Positions 11,788-20,413 of a stretch of 64,000 bases of DNA are shown piece by piece. The DNA lies in the NCBI RefSeq assembly GCF_002887775.1, contig NZ_LOCM01000015.1:62001-126000 (forward strand), given 5' to 3'. Numbering within the stretch: position 1 is the first letter of the stretch; the number at the start of each line of letters is the position of its first letter. Source of the DNA: Streptococcus penaeicida. GTDB taxonomy: Bacteria > Bacillota > Bacilli > Lactobacillales > Streptococcaceae. Made by a program: the position numbers and the translations under genes. The notes beneath the pieces were generated by a model. The model did not search any database, was not told where the DNA came from, and saw only the letters and a program-made list of their open reading frames with translations.

Positions 11788-12201
11788 ATGAAATTAGAAG
11801 CAGTCCATCATGTAGCCATCATTGTATCAGATTATGACAAGTCAAAAGACTTTTACGTTAACCAATTAGGATTTGAGATTATCAGAGAAAACCACCGTCC
11901 TGAACGCCATGATTATAAATTGGATTTGCGATGTGGTGCCATTGAATTGGAGATTTTTGGTAATTCTCTTAAAGATCCTGACTATCAAGCTCCACCCAAA
12001 CGTGTAGGACGTCCTGAATTTGACCGAGAAGCTTGTGGACTCCGTCACCTGGCCTTTCGCGTCACCCATATTGAAGACTATATCAAAGAACTTAAGGCTA
12101 AAAATATCCCAGTCGAAGACTTACGATACGATGATTACACTGGCGAAAAAATGACCTTCTTTTTTGATCCAGACGGTCTGCCACTTGAATTACATGAATA
12201 A
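11788..12201 (+). CDS. Glyoxalase/VOC-fold protein (GloA2/SMU1112c-like)
   Basis: Small vicinal-oxygen-chelate metalloprotein of 137 residues, beginning MKLEAVHHVAIIVSDYDKS and ending FFFDPDGLPLELHE. The paired His and Glu metal-ligand positions of the two VOC half-repeats are present (HHVAI, IELEIFG, LRHLAFRV, LPLELHE). The ATG at 11788 with GAGGAG at 11777-11782 is used; a longer upstream frame would run through the preceding hairpin. Lactoylglutathione lyase activity is often annotated, but the real substrate is uncertain. Confidence 0.82.
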   Translation: MKLEAVHHVAIIVSDYDKSKDFYVNQLGFEIIRENHRPERHDYKLDLRCGAIELEIFGNSLKDPDYQAPPKRVGRPEFDREACGLRHLAFRVTHIEDYIKELKAKNIPVEDLRYDDYTGEKMTFFFDPDGLPLELHE

Positions 12202-12234
12202 AACAAAACCATGACATTTTGTCATGGTTTTGTT
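12202..12234 (+). terminator. Terminator after VOC protein gene
   Basis: Perfect 15-base inverted repeat around TTT, starting right after the stop codon; the right arm ends TGGTTTTGTT. Confidence 0.85.
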
Positions 12235-12285
12235 GATTTTGTCTTTTCAGTGTAGCAGTTTTTTAACCCTCATTTAAGAAAGGGG

Positions 12286-12294
12286 TGCTATAAT
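12286..12294 (+). promoter_or_regulatory. Extended -10 promoter of DUF1002 gene
   Basis: TGCTATAAT with no good -35. Downstream in the leader, 12302-12318 is an inverted repeat (CAGATT, five bases, AATCTG) that could be an operator or RNA stem. Confidence 0.55.
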
Positions 12295-12354
12295 ATGAGA
12301 ACAGATTCAGATAATCTGCTCAAAAAACGAAATAGAAAAGTTTGAGGAAATAAA

Positions 12355-13311
12355 ATGAAATTTAAGAAAAAAATACTTGCTACAGGTCTTGTTCTTGCTA
12401 GTGGTTTACTAGTGTCAACAGCTTTTGCAGCTTCAAATGATGTCCAAGGTGTTATTGACGAAGCCTATGTTCAACCTGACTATGTTTTAGGCTATTCACT
12501 AGATCAAAGCCAACGTGAGCAAACCTTAAACCTGCTTAATTACAATAGCGGTAAGGATACAAAGGTTAAAACCCTGAATACAGCAGCCTATGCCAAAATC
12601 ATGAATGTCGCTGATGATGCCAGCATCCAATTGTATTCATCAGTGAAAATTCAGAAGTTAGGAGCTAATGAAGTCCTAAAGGTATCCATTGTCACACCAG
12701 AAAACATTACCAAAGTTACACAGGATATGTACCGTAATGCGGCTGTCACCTTAGGGATTTCCCATGCTGATATTAGTATCGCCTCACCGATTAAGGTTAC
12801 GGGGGAATCGGCCTTAGCTGGTATTTATTACTCTTTAGAAGAAAACGGGGCACAAGTTCCGCAAGAGAACAAAAACTTAGCTCAGGAAGAATTATCAACC
12901 CTATCAGACATCAATGCCCAAAACGCTGGTAAAGAAGACTACGATGCCGATAAACTTAATGTGGCCCTAACTGACATCAAAGCAGCAGTGGCCAAAGGTG
13001 GTAGTGACTTAAGTAAAGAAGAAGTGCAAAAAATTGTTGACGACACTCTTAAAAACTATGGTTTGACGGATGCTATGTCTTCAGACCAAATCAATCTCAT
13101 TGTTAACTTTGCCTTTAACTTATCAAATAGTGGGGTTATTTCAAATGCTAACTTTACAGATACCTTAAATTCCCTAAAAGATTCCATCGTTGCTAAATCA
13201 GGTTCAACTTTTAAAGACATTAACTTAAACTTTGATTCTGCCAAAGCCCTAGAAACTGGTAAAGGCATTTGGCAACAAATTATTGATTTCTTCCGTTCAC
13301 TGATTGGCTAA
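12355..13311 (+). CDS. Secreted DUF1002 domain protein
   Basis: Exported protein of unknown function, 318 residues. A classical signal peptide (KKK n-region, hydrophobic core, cleavage near STAFAA at about residue 26) is followed by a domain matching the DUF1002 family of Firmicutes. Family features seen are the QREQTLNLL segment and the helical middle and C-terminal parts. No LPXTG, lipobox or wall-binding repeat is present, so the mature protein is probably released or loosely cell-associated. It is monocistronic with its own promoter and terminator. Confidence 0.8.
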   Translation: MKFKKKILATGLVLASGLLVSTAFAASNDVQGVIDEAYVQPDYVLGYSLDQSQREQTLNLLNYNSGKDTKVKTLNTAAYAKIMNVADDASIQLYSSVKIQKLGANEVLKVSIVTPENITKVTQDMYRNAAVTLGISHADISIASPIKVTGESALAGIYYSLEENGAQVPQENKNLAQEELSTLSDINAQNAGKEDYDADKLNVALTDIKAAVAKGGSDLSKEEVQKIVDDTLKNYGLTDAMSSDQINLIVNFAFNLSNSGVISNANFTDTLNSLKDSIVAKSGSTFKDINLNFDSAKALETGKGIWQQIIDFFRSLIG

Positions 13312-13330
13312 GAATTAAAGATAGAATAGA

Positions 13331-13354
13331 AAGAGCAGGAAACTGCTCTTTTTT
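13331..13354 (+). terminator. Terminator after DUF1002 gene
   Basis: AAGAGCAG / CTGCTCTT stem with a GAAA loop, followed by T residues. Confidence 0.9.
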
Positions 13355-13497
13355 GTGTGCACAATAATGTATCAGTACGAGGTCAGTACTTTGCCCAAAA
13401 ATTATGATCCAGCTAGGTTTACTTTGGGCTAATAATTGTCTGAATTTTTTAGTTGAAAGATTAAAATTAATTATTTTATCATTTTCTCATTTACCTA

Positions 13498-13537
13498 TTG
13501 ACAAAAGACTTTTTCAGCTATATACTTAACTGGTTAT
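13498..13537 (+). promoter_or_regulatory. Promoter with AdcR-type zinc operator
   Basis: TTGACA (13498-13503), 17-base spacer, TATACT (13521-13526). TTAACTGGTTAT at 13526-13537 matches the AdcR consensus TTAACYRGTTAA at 11 of 12 bases and abuts the -10, so zinc-dependent repression of the downstream lipoprotein and triad genes is expected. The match is seen; the regulator is inferred because adcR is not in the window. Confidence 0.85.
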
Positions 13538-13577
13538 CTATTTATTAGGTAGACTTAACTTTTTGAAAGGAGCAATT

Positions 13578-14510
13578 GTGAACCTTAAACGTTTACGACT
13601 ATTTTTTCTCGGTATTTTAGTCTTTCCCTTGCTGTTAAGCCTATCAGCTTGTCAGTCAAAATCAGACAAGCAAGCAGAAGGACTTCATATTGTTACCTCA
13701 TTTTATCCCATCTATGCCATGACCAAATATGTCTCAGGAGATTTGAATGACATTAAAATGATTCATTCAAGTTCGGGCATTCATGGCTATGAACCATCAG
13801 CCAACGATGTAGCAGCTATCTATGATTCGGATGTCTTTTTCTACCATTCCCATACTTTGGAATCCTGGGCGGGGCAACTGGATGCTAGTGCCCACCACTC
13901 TAAGGTAAAAATTATGGAAACCTCTAAAGGATTGTCTTTAGATAAGGTTCAAGGCTTAGAGGACATGGTAGTGGGCAAAGGAATTGATCCAGCTACCTTA
14001 TATGATCCCCATACCTGGTCTGATCCCATTATGGCAGCCCAGGAAGCCCAAGATATTGCTGATAAGCTCAGCAAATTGGACCCCAAACATAAGGCAGTCT
14101 ATCAAGAAAATGCCTCAAACTTTACTCAAGAAGCGCGAGCAATTGCCAAAGGCTACAAAGAAAAATTTAAGGGTATCAAAAAGAAAACTTTTGTCACCCA
14201 ACATACGGCTTTCTCTTACTTAGCTAAACGCTTCGGACTAGTTCAATTGGGGATTTCGGGAATTTCACCAGATCAAGAACCGACTGCTCGACAATTAAAA
14301 GAAATTCGTGATTTTATCAAAACCTATAAAGTCAAAACAATTTTTGTGGAGAAGAATGTTTCCCAGAAAATGGCTAAGACGGTGGCTAAATCAACGGGTG
14401 CTAAATTAAAAGAATTGAGTCCCTTAGAAGTTGATCCAGGAGAACAGAAGCCATATCTCGATTATGTCTCTGATAACCTTGAGATTTTATATCAGGAATT
14501 AAAGAAATAG
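13578..14510 (+). CDS. lmb: Zinc-binding lipoprotein (laminin-binding protein Lmb/AdcAII family)
   Basis: Surface solute-binding protein delivering Zn2+ to the Adc ABC transporter; family members also bind laminin. It has 310 residues. The signal peptide ends in a lipobox LSAC. Zn-ligand regions of the cluster A-I fold are visible as SGIHGYEPS, YHSHTLESWA, THTAFSYLAK and the conserved IFVEKNVS. AAAGGAG at 13566-13572 sits inside the longer TTG frame, so the GTG at 13578 is the start. AdcA's extra His-rich loop and ZinT domain are absent, which fits Lmb/AdcAII. The histidine-triad gene follows after 9 bases. Confidence 0.92.
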   Translation: MNLKRLRLFFLGILVFPLLLSLSACQSKSDKQAEGLHIVTSFYPIYAMTKYVSGDLNDIKMIHSSSGIHGYEPSANDVAAIYDSDVFFYHSHTLESWAGQLDASAHHSKVKIMETSKGLSLDKVQGLEDMVVGKGIDPATLYDPHTWSDPIMAAQEAQDIADKLSKLDPKHKAVYQENASNFTQEARAIAKGYKEKFKGIKKKTFVTQHTAFSYLAKRFGLVQLGISGISPDQEPTARQLKEIRDFIKTYKVKTIFVEKNVSQKMAKTVAKSTGAKLKELSPLEVDPGEQKPYLDYVSDNLEILYQELKK

Positions 14511-14519
14511 GAGGAATAA

Positions 14520-16960
14520 ATGAATAAGAAAAAAATGATTGGCGCTGGGGCTGTCCTTGCCTTACTATTTAGTGCCTGTGGCTATGAACTTGGACAATAC
14601 CAGGCTCATCAAGCTCAAGAAAATTCAGTATCTTATGTGGACGCTGACAAGTCCGGTAAAAATCAGAAGAACCAATTAGCATCTGAAAAGAATCCAGACG
14701 ACATCAGCAAGGAAGAAGGCATTTCAGCTGAACAAATTGTTGTTAAAATTACTGATAAAGGATATGTTACTTCACACGGCGACCACTATCATTATTATAA
14801 TGGTAAAGTGCCATTTAATGCTCTCATTAGTGAAGAGCTCTTGATGAAAGATCCTAACTATGTCTTTAAGAAGTCTGATGTGGTTAATGTAGTCAAAGAC
14901 GGTTACATCATCAAAGTCGATGGTAAATATTACCTTTATCTCAAAGAGGGGAGCAAGAAATCAAACCTAAGAACTAAGGAACAGATTGCTGAACAAGCTG
15001 CTAAGGGGGCTAAAGAAGCTGAGAAAAATCGAAATGAATCTGCTTCTGGCAAGGGCTATAAAGCAGCCGGTCATGTCGGAGCTTCTGCACAAGAGATTAA
15101 AACGCTAAGAGCCAAGGGCGTTACACGACTGATGATGGTTATATCTTTAATCCAAATGATGTTATTGAAGATACTGGCGATGCCTATATCGTCCCTCATG
15201 GAAATCATTTCCATTACATTCCTAAAGGGGAATTATCAGCCAGTGAATTAGGAGCTGCTCAAGCGGTCTGGGCAGCAAAATCAGGCAAATCTTCTGGTCA
15301 TAAAGGTGGATCAGGCAACAGTAGTAAACCAATTCCTGTTTCCAATGCTGGTAGTTGGACACCAGCACCGACTGGCGGACATCAAAATGCCCCTATTTAC
15401 TACCCAAGTGTTCCAAACACACCTGTACCTGCTCCACGACACACTGGTGGTCAAGGTTCCAAACCAAATCAACCAGCTCCGTCTCCTGTGGTAGATAAAA
15501 ATCATGTCTCTTACCAAGATTTGCTTCATCAATTGTATAAGCAACCTGCTAATAAACGTCACCGTGAAGGCGACGGCTTGGTCTTTGACCCTAATACAGT
15601 TACCAAATTAACCAGTCGTGGTTACGTTATCCCACACGGTGATCACTGGCACGTGGTTCCGGAAAATCAATTATCACCGCTTGAAATTTATTTGGCAAGG
15701 ATGCACCTTGCCGGTCAAACTCAGGTTGACAAAGCGACAGCTGAGAAACTTCTTGGCCTTGAAGGGGCTAAAACTCCTGTTACACCGACTCCTGTTGACC
15801 ACAAGCCTGAATCTCCAAAAGAAAAAGATGGTAAAATTAATCTTTTAGATGGTAAAATCACTAAAACCAAGCAAGGTAAGGATGGCAAGCCATACAGCAC
15901 AGATGATGGCTACAAGTTCAATATCGACTCGATCAAGTCTTACGACGAGGACGGGATTATTGCTGATCACGAGGGTCATGAGCATTATATTCCATATAGT
16001 GAACTAGAAGACAGCGAGTTGAAACAAGTTCAAGACGCTATTAATGCTAAGGATAGTAAGATTGGTAAGGTCGATGACGGACACTTTAGCAAGGAAGAAA
16101 TTGCTAAGAAACTGCAATACTTGGCTTTACAAAATGGTATTAAAGTAGAACAGCTAAAAGTCACTGGGGACAAAGTTATCATTCCTCATGGCAATCATAC
16201 CCACACTGCTGAACTAAAAAATATTCCAAGTAAGTTGACCCCTGATCAATTCGAAGATCTAGTGGAATATGAAACTATCATTATGCAGTTGAAAATGGGT
16301 AAAGCTAAACAAGATTACAAGACAGAAGACATCATTCGTTCAGGCTCTGAATTGATAATTTATGGAAAAGATGGCTCTACAAAACATGTGCCATTAAACG
16401 AAATTAAGTTACCATTGGATTATCAAGAAGTTGATTTCTCTGGTGCTGTAGCGGTGAAAAATCCTAATGACGAAAAACTGGATTATATTTCACGTCAATA
16501 CAAGGTTCCTAGAACACAATTTATGGTTCTGGGTGATATTGTCTCAGTTCCAGGTAAACCTTCTGTCAGTCTTAACTTAGTCAATATCAATGACCCAATC
16601 ATCTATACACTTCGTAATGACAAACCTTCTGTGTCAGTTGAAGATAAGGATTTACCAGAAGATGATGTGACAGAAGCTACAGATACTGACACAAGTAAAC
16701 CAGATGCACCAACTCCAAGCCAACCGGCAGAGGATGTGACTGAGGAAGCAGTCGAAGAAGAAGATCCATATGAAGCTCATCTTCAAGCTCTCGCAAATCA
16801 ATATGGCTTAACAGTAAAAGACTTCCAAAACCGGATTATGCAATTATCATTCAAATACGGGGTAAGTATGGAGCACATTCAATTTGGAACTTATCTAACT
16901 TTCAATGCTAACGGTAAAAGCATGACTTACGATATTATTAATCAAACTTTTGTTAACTAA
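14520..16960 (+). pseudogene. Streptococcal histidine-triad surface protein, frameshifted
   Basis: Pht/HtpA-type zinc-scavenging surface protein. Five HxxHxH triads are encoded: HGDHYH (14775), HGNHFH (about 15197), HGDHWH (about 15640), HEGHEH (about 15969) and HGNHTH (about 16193). The N-terminus has a lipobox-like LFSACGYE. The frame breaks near 15121, where GTT-ACACGA should read GTTT-AC to give YTTDDGYIFN. Restoring one T gives a continuous 813-residue protein that ends at 16960. As sequenced, only a 243-residue product with one triad would be made. It lies downstream of lmb under the AdcR-like promoter. Confidence 0.88.
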
Positions 16961-16994
16961 TAACATGATTAAAATCTCTCCTAAAAATATCAAG

Positions 16995-17025
16995 AAAGGA
17001 CTACTCCAACTGGAGCAGTCCTTTT
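16995..17025. terminator. Terminator between histidine-triad gene and DUF554 gene
   Basis: AAAGGACTACTCCA / TGGAGCAGTCCTTTT stem (one mismatch) with a two-base loop. A and T tracts flank it, so it can serve both convergent genes. Confidence 0.85.
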
Positions 17026-17050
17026 AGTGTTTTTGTCATTGTCAAACTGA

Positions 17051-17773
17051 TTAGAAATAAGCTAAGATTGTTGCGAAAATTAATGCTGGTAACATGTTAG
17101 CAACGCGCATCTTTTTACCCCAAACAATATTGAGTCCGACACAGAAGATGAGTATAGAGCCGACAAGAGAAATATTTGATAATGCCAAAGTTGTCATAAA
17201 TGGTTGAACAAGACGAGCTAAAATAGTAATAGTGCCTTGGATGAAGAGAACTGGAATAGCCGAGAAAATTGCACCCTTTCCTAAAGAGGTTGTCAGAACG
17301 ATTATGATTACAAAGTCTAAAACACTTTTTGTCAGTAAGATGTTAATATTACCTGAAATACCATCTTGTAAAGGACCAATAATAGCCATGGCACCAATTG
17401 AAACGGTTAAGGTTGAAGTCACAAAGGCATTGACGAAGTCAGGGTCTTTACTGGAACCAGTTTTTGCTTTGAGCCAATAACCAACCTTATCAAAGTTAGC
17501 TTCAATATTTAAAAACTCACCTAGAAGGCTTCCTAAAGAAAGGCAGCCAACAACAAGTAAAGCGTGCTCACTGCTTAAGCCATCATGAGCAATCTTTAAC
17601 ATGCCGGGCATAGCACCAGATATACCAATAAAGAGGACACTAACTCCAGAAGCCATATTAAGACCATCTTGGTGTCTCTCGTTTAAATATTTGCCAAAGA
17701 GAACACCAAATACACCCGCTAACAGAATAGCTATAGTATCTATAATAGTTCCCATTCCAATAAAATAGGTCAT
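17051..17773 (-). CDS. DUF554 family membrane protein
   Basis: Polytopic membrane protein of unknown function (YdfK/YqgA-like), 240 residues. About six or seven hydrophobic segments are visible, starting with FIGMGTIIDTIAILLAGVFG, and the MAIIGPLQDGISG region is typical of the family. The ATG at 17773 is preceded on the minus strand by GGGAGG with 10-base spacing. A longer TTG frame starting at 17791 would include that ribosome site. Convergent with the triad gene. Confidence 0.82.
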   Translation of the reverse strand: MTYFIGMGTIIDTIAILLAGVFGVLFGKYLNERHQDGLNMASGVSVLFIGISGAMPGMLKIAHDGLSSEHALLVVGCLSLGSLLGEFLNIEANFDKVGYWLKAKTGSSKDPDFVNAFVTSTLTVSIGAMAIIGPLQDGISGNINILLTKSVLDFVIIIVLTTSLGKGAIFSAIPVLFIQGTITILARLVQPFMTTLALSNISLVGSILIFCVGLNIVWGKKMRVANMLPALIFATILAYF

Positions 17774-18208
17774 CTTGCTTAATCCTCCCAAAGCGTCTAA
17801 GCTTATTATACAATAGGAGTTTAACTTGTCAATAAAAATTTTAATAATTATTCTAAAATTAAAAAATAAAGATAATTCCCAATAATGTCAAATATTCGAA
17901 AAATAGCTATATAATAGGGTTTTATAAAATTGACGAAATAATTATGAATATTCTAATAATGTATAATTAAACAAATAAGAAGGTGGAAAATGGCTAATGA
18001 TATGGCAAAAAAATACAAAAGAGTCGTAACTTTACAAAAACGCTTACAAATGAAGTGAAAAATGTTATGATAAAACACATATTTTAGAGAAATTCTATTT
18101 ATAATTTTAGTCCCAAGTTAACTTTTTTATTATAAAGGGCAACTTTACAAATAAGTTTTACCGTGTTAGTTTATAAGAGAGAACTATCTTGTGAATTGGA
18201 GAAGATGG
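17774..18208. other. AT-rich intergenic region with divergent promoters and a possible 22-codon ORF
   Basis: 435 bases between two divergent genes. A plus-strand TTGACG (17930) lies 18 bases from TAATAA (17954), and TATAAT also occurs at 17962. It precedes AAGGTGG (17980) and a 22-codon frame at 17990-18058 (MANDMAKKYKRV...KRLQMK). This may be a leader peptide or the remnant 5' end of a lost gene; I recognise no family. Nothing else is recognisable in the remainder. Confidence 0.3.
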
Positions 18209-18922
18209 ATGATACAATATGAACAAATTGCTGAAGATATCAGACGAAAGATTTTAGCCGAATACTATAAACAAGATCAAAAAATTCCGGATCAATTTCA
18301 GTTATCAGAAGAATATCAAGTCAGTCGAATGACAATTCAAAAAGCCATAAACCTTTTAAAAATTGAAGGATTTTTATATTCTAAACGAGGGAAAGGTACC
18401 TTTGTTTCTTTCCCTACACTCCAACAAGACAAATATGGAACTGATGTGGGCACCATCGTTGGAACCTCAAGCTACTTTTCTCACCAAGGAAAAATGAGCA
18501 GCTATATTATTTCATTTGAAGTTCGTTTTCCAGTTCCTGAAGAAATGACAAAATTAAAAATCAGGGCTGACCAAGCAGTCTACGATATTATTAGACTTCG
18601 CTATTTGGATGATCAACCATTTCATTTGGAATATTCCATTTATCCAACTCACATCATCAGCAACTTAAATCAAGAAGTACTGGATAAATCTATTTATAAA
18701 TATATTATTGAAGAACTGGGTTTGCAAATTGGTTCTGGCATAAGACAAATTAGAGCAGACAAACCCGATCAATTTGATCATGATTATTTAGAATGTCAGA
18801 AAAATGATCCCGTTCTAGAAATTGAGCAAGTTGTTTTTCTTAAAGATGGCAGACCATTTGAATACTCTCAAACACGTGCTCGCTATGACAAAGCATCTGT
18901 AAACTATATTGATTTCAGATAA
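18209..18922 (+). CDS. GntR/HutC family transcriptional regulator
   Basis: Winged-helix repressor of 237 residues. The N-terminal GntR DNA-binding domain (MIQYEQIAEDIRRKIL, then RMTIQKAINLLK and SKRGKGTFV) is followed by a UTRA effector domain (residues about 90-235) that in this subfamily binds phosphorylated sugars. The start at 18209 is chosen because GGAG at 18198-18201 lies seven bases upstream; an in-frame GTG at 18191 overlaps that site. It precedes a beta-glucoside PTS operon in the same direction and probably controls it through a sugar-phosphate effector (inference). Confidence 0.88.
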   Translation: MIQYEQIAEDIRRKILAEYYKQDQKIPDQFQLSEEYQVSRMTIQKAINLLKIEGFLYSKRGKGTFVSFPTLQQDKYGTDVGTIVGTSSYFSHQGKMSSYIISFEVRFPVPEEMTKLKIRADQAVYDIIRLRYLDDQPFHLEYSIYPTHIISNLNQEVLDKSIYKYIIEELGLQIGSGIRQIRADKPDQFDHDYLECQKNDPVLEIEQVVFLKDGRPFEYSQTRARYDKASVNYIDFR

Positions 18923-18958
18923 AAATTTCTTATGTAAAGTCTAAAACTTACATGACAA

Positions 18959-18991
18959 ACAAGTGACCTATACAAAGGTTACTTGTTTTTA
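18959..18991 (+). terminator. Terminator after gntR
   Basis: ACAAGTGACC / GGTTACTTGT stem (one G-T pair) with a T tract. Just upstream, 18932-18953 is another inverted repeat (ATGTAA...TTACAT) that could be the GntR operator. Confidence 0.65.
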
Positions 18992-19002
18992 TATACTGTA
19001 AT

Positions 19003-19016
19003 TGAAAACGATTACA
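19003..19016 (+). promoter_or_regulatory. cre site (CcpA operator)
   Basis: TGAAAACGATTACA fits the catabolite-response consensus TGWNANCGNTNWCA at every position. It lies 17 bases before the phospho-beta-glucosidase start and just downstream of a TATACT (18992), the position expected for carbon catabolite repression. Confidence 0.85.
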
Positions 19017-19033
19017 AAACAAAGGAGACAAAA

Positions 19034-20401
19034 ATGGAAAAATTCTTTTGGGGAAACTCAGTTTCCAGTATGCAAACAGAGGGTGGTTGGAATCAAGGTG
19101 GTAAATCCTTGTCCGTTTATGATGTCAGAGAACCTAAAGATGGTTTAAGTGATTGGCATTTTGCTAATGATAATTACAATCATTACACTGAAGATTTTGA
19201 CTATATGCAAGATTTGGGGATGAACATGTACCGTTTCCAAATTTCCTGGTCTCGTGTGGTTAAAGATGGAGATGGGGAGTTTAACGAAGAAGGTATAGCT
19301 TATTATTCCAAGTTCATTGATGATTTGTTAGAACGCGGTATCCAACCAATGATTTGTCTTTATCATTTTGATATGCCATTGCATTTAGCAAAGGAATATA
19401 ATGGCTTTATGTCAAAACATGTCAAAGATGCATTTATTAGATTTGGAAAAGAAATGGTTGACCGTTTTAGTGATCGCGTAAAATATTGGATTACCTTTAA
19501 TGAACAGAATATTTTTCATTTCAGTGAAGGTTTCAATATTTCAGGTTATGAAAAAGGTGATAAAACTATTCAAGACCTTTATCAAATTGCTCACAATGTA
19601 ATGGTTTGTCATGCCGAAATAAGCAATTACATCCATGAGAAAACTGATGCTAAAATTGGTGGTATGCTTGCCTATTCTGAAGTTTATCCAGCAACATGTG
19701 ATCCGGAAGATATCCGAGTTGCTCGAGAATGGGATGAATTTGTCAATCATACCTTGGTAGAATGTTTTGTCAATGGCCGTTACTCCAAACAACATTTAGC
19801 TTATGCTAAAGAAAATGACATTGATTTAGGAATTATTGATGGAGAAATGGAAAGTATTAGTAGCATGTCTAGTGATTTTATGAGTTTTTCATACTATAGT
19901 TCAACAACTGTTTCGGCAAAACAAATTCCAGAAGGCACTGCCCCAAATTTCTATCTTGATTTCGGTAAGGTTGAAAATCCCTATATTGGAACAACCGAAT
20001 GGGCCTGGCAAATTGACCCGCAAGGGTTCAGGGATGTCCTTAATAAATTGTACCAACGTTACCAAATTCCAGTATTCCCAATCGAAAACGGCATTGGTGT
20101 TCGTGAAACTTGGGATGGAACAAACCAAATTGAAGACGATTACCGGATTGACTACCATAGAGAACATTTAAAAGCCATGTATGACGCTATGAAGAAAGAT
20201 GGAGTTGAAGTCATTGGTTATCTAGGATGGGGCTTGATTGATATTTTAAGTTCTAAGGGCGATATGGAAAAACGATACGGATTAGTTTACGTAAACCGCA
20301 GTAACCAAGATTTAAAAGATATGAAACGAGTACCGAAAAAAAGCTACGCTTGGTTTAAAGAAGTGATTGCAAGCAACGGTGCATCACTCTATAAGAATTA
20401 A
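19034..20401 (+). CDS. 6-phospho-beta-glucosidase (GH1)
   Basis: Hydrolyses 6-phospho-beta-glucosides delivered by the adjacent PTS to glucose-6-phosphate and aglycone or glucose. It has 455 residues and a GH1 barrel: acid/base Glu in WITFNEQN, nucleophile Glu in VFPIENGIG, and a C-terminal DILSSKGDMEKRYGLVYV segment with the Ser and Lys typical of phosphosugar-specific GH1 enzymes. AAAGGAG at 19021-19027 supports the ATG at 19034 over the longer frame. First gene of a three-gene operon behind a cre site. Confidence 0.94.
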   Translation: MEKFFWGNSVSSMQTEGGWNQGGKSLSVYDVREPKDGLSDWHFANDNYNHYTEDFDYMQDLGMNMYRFQISWSRVVKDGDGEFNEEGIAYYSKFIDDLLERGIQPMICLYHFDMPLHLAKEYNGFMSKHVKDAFIRFGKEMVDRFSDRVKYWITFNEQNIFHFSEGFNISGYEKGDKTIQDLYQIAHNVMVCHAEISNYIHEKTDAKIGGMLAYSEVYPATCDPEDIRVAREWDEFVNHTLVECFVNGRYSKQHLAYAKENDIDLGIIDGEMESISSMSSDFMSFSYYSSTTVSAKQIPEGTAPNFYLDFGKVENPYIGTTEWAWQIDPQGFRDVLNKLYQRYQIPVFPIENGIGVRETWDGTNQIEDDYRIDYHREHLKAMYDAMKKDGVEVIGYLGWGLIDILSSKGDMEKRYGLVYVNRSNQDLKDMKRVPKKSYAWFKEVIASNGASLYKN

Positions 20402-20413
20402 AGGAGTTCTCAA

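Noticed and set aside
15311..15562. Minus-strand 83-codon frame and plus-strand frames inside the histidine-triad gene
   Set aside because: They are shadows of the frameshifted triad gene; the triad motifs and Pro-rich linker read correctly in frame 2.
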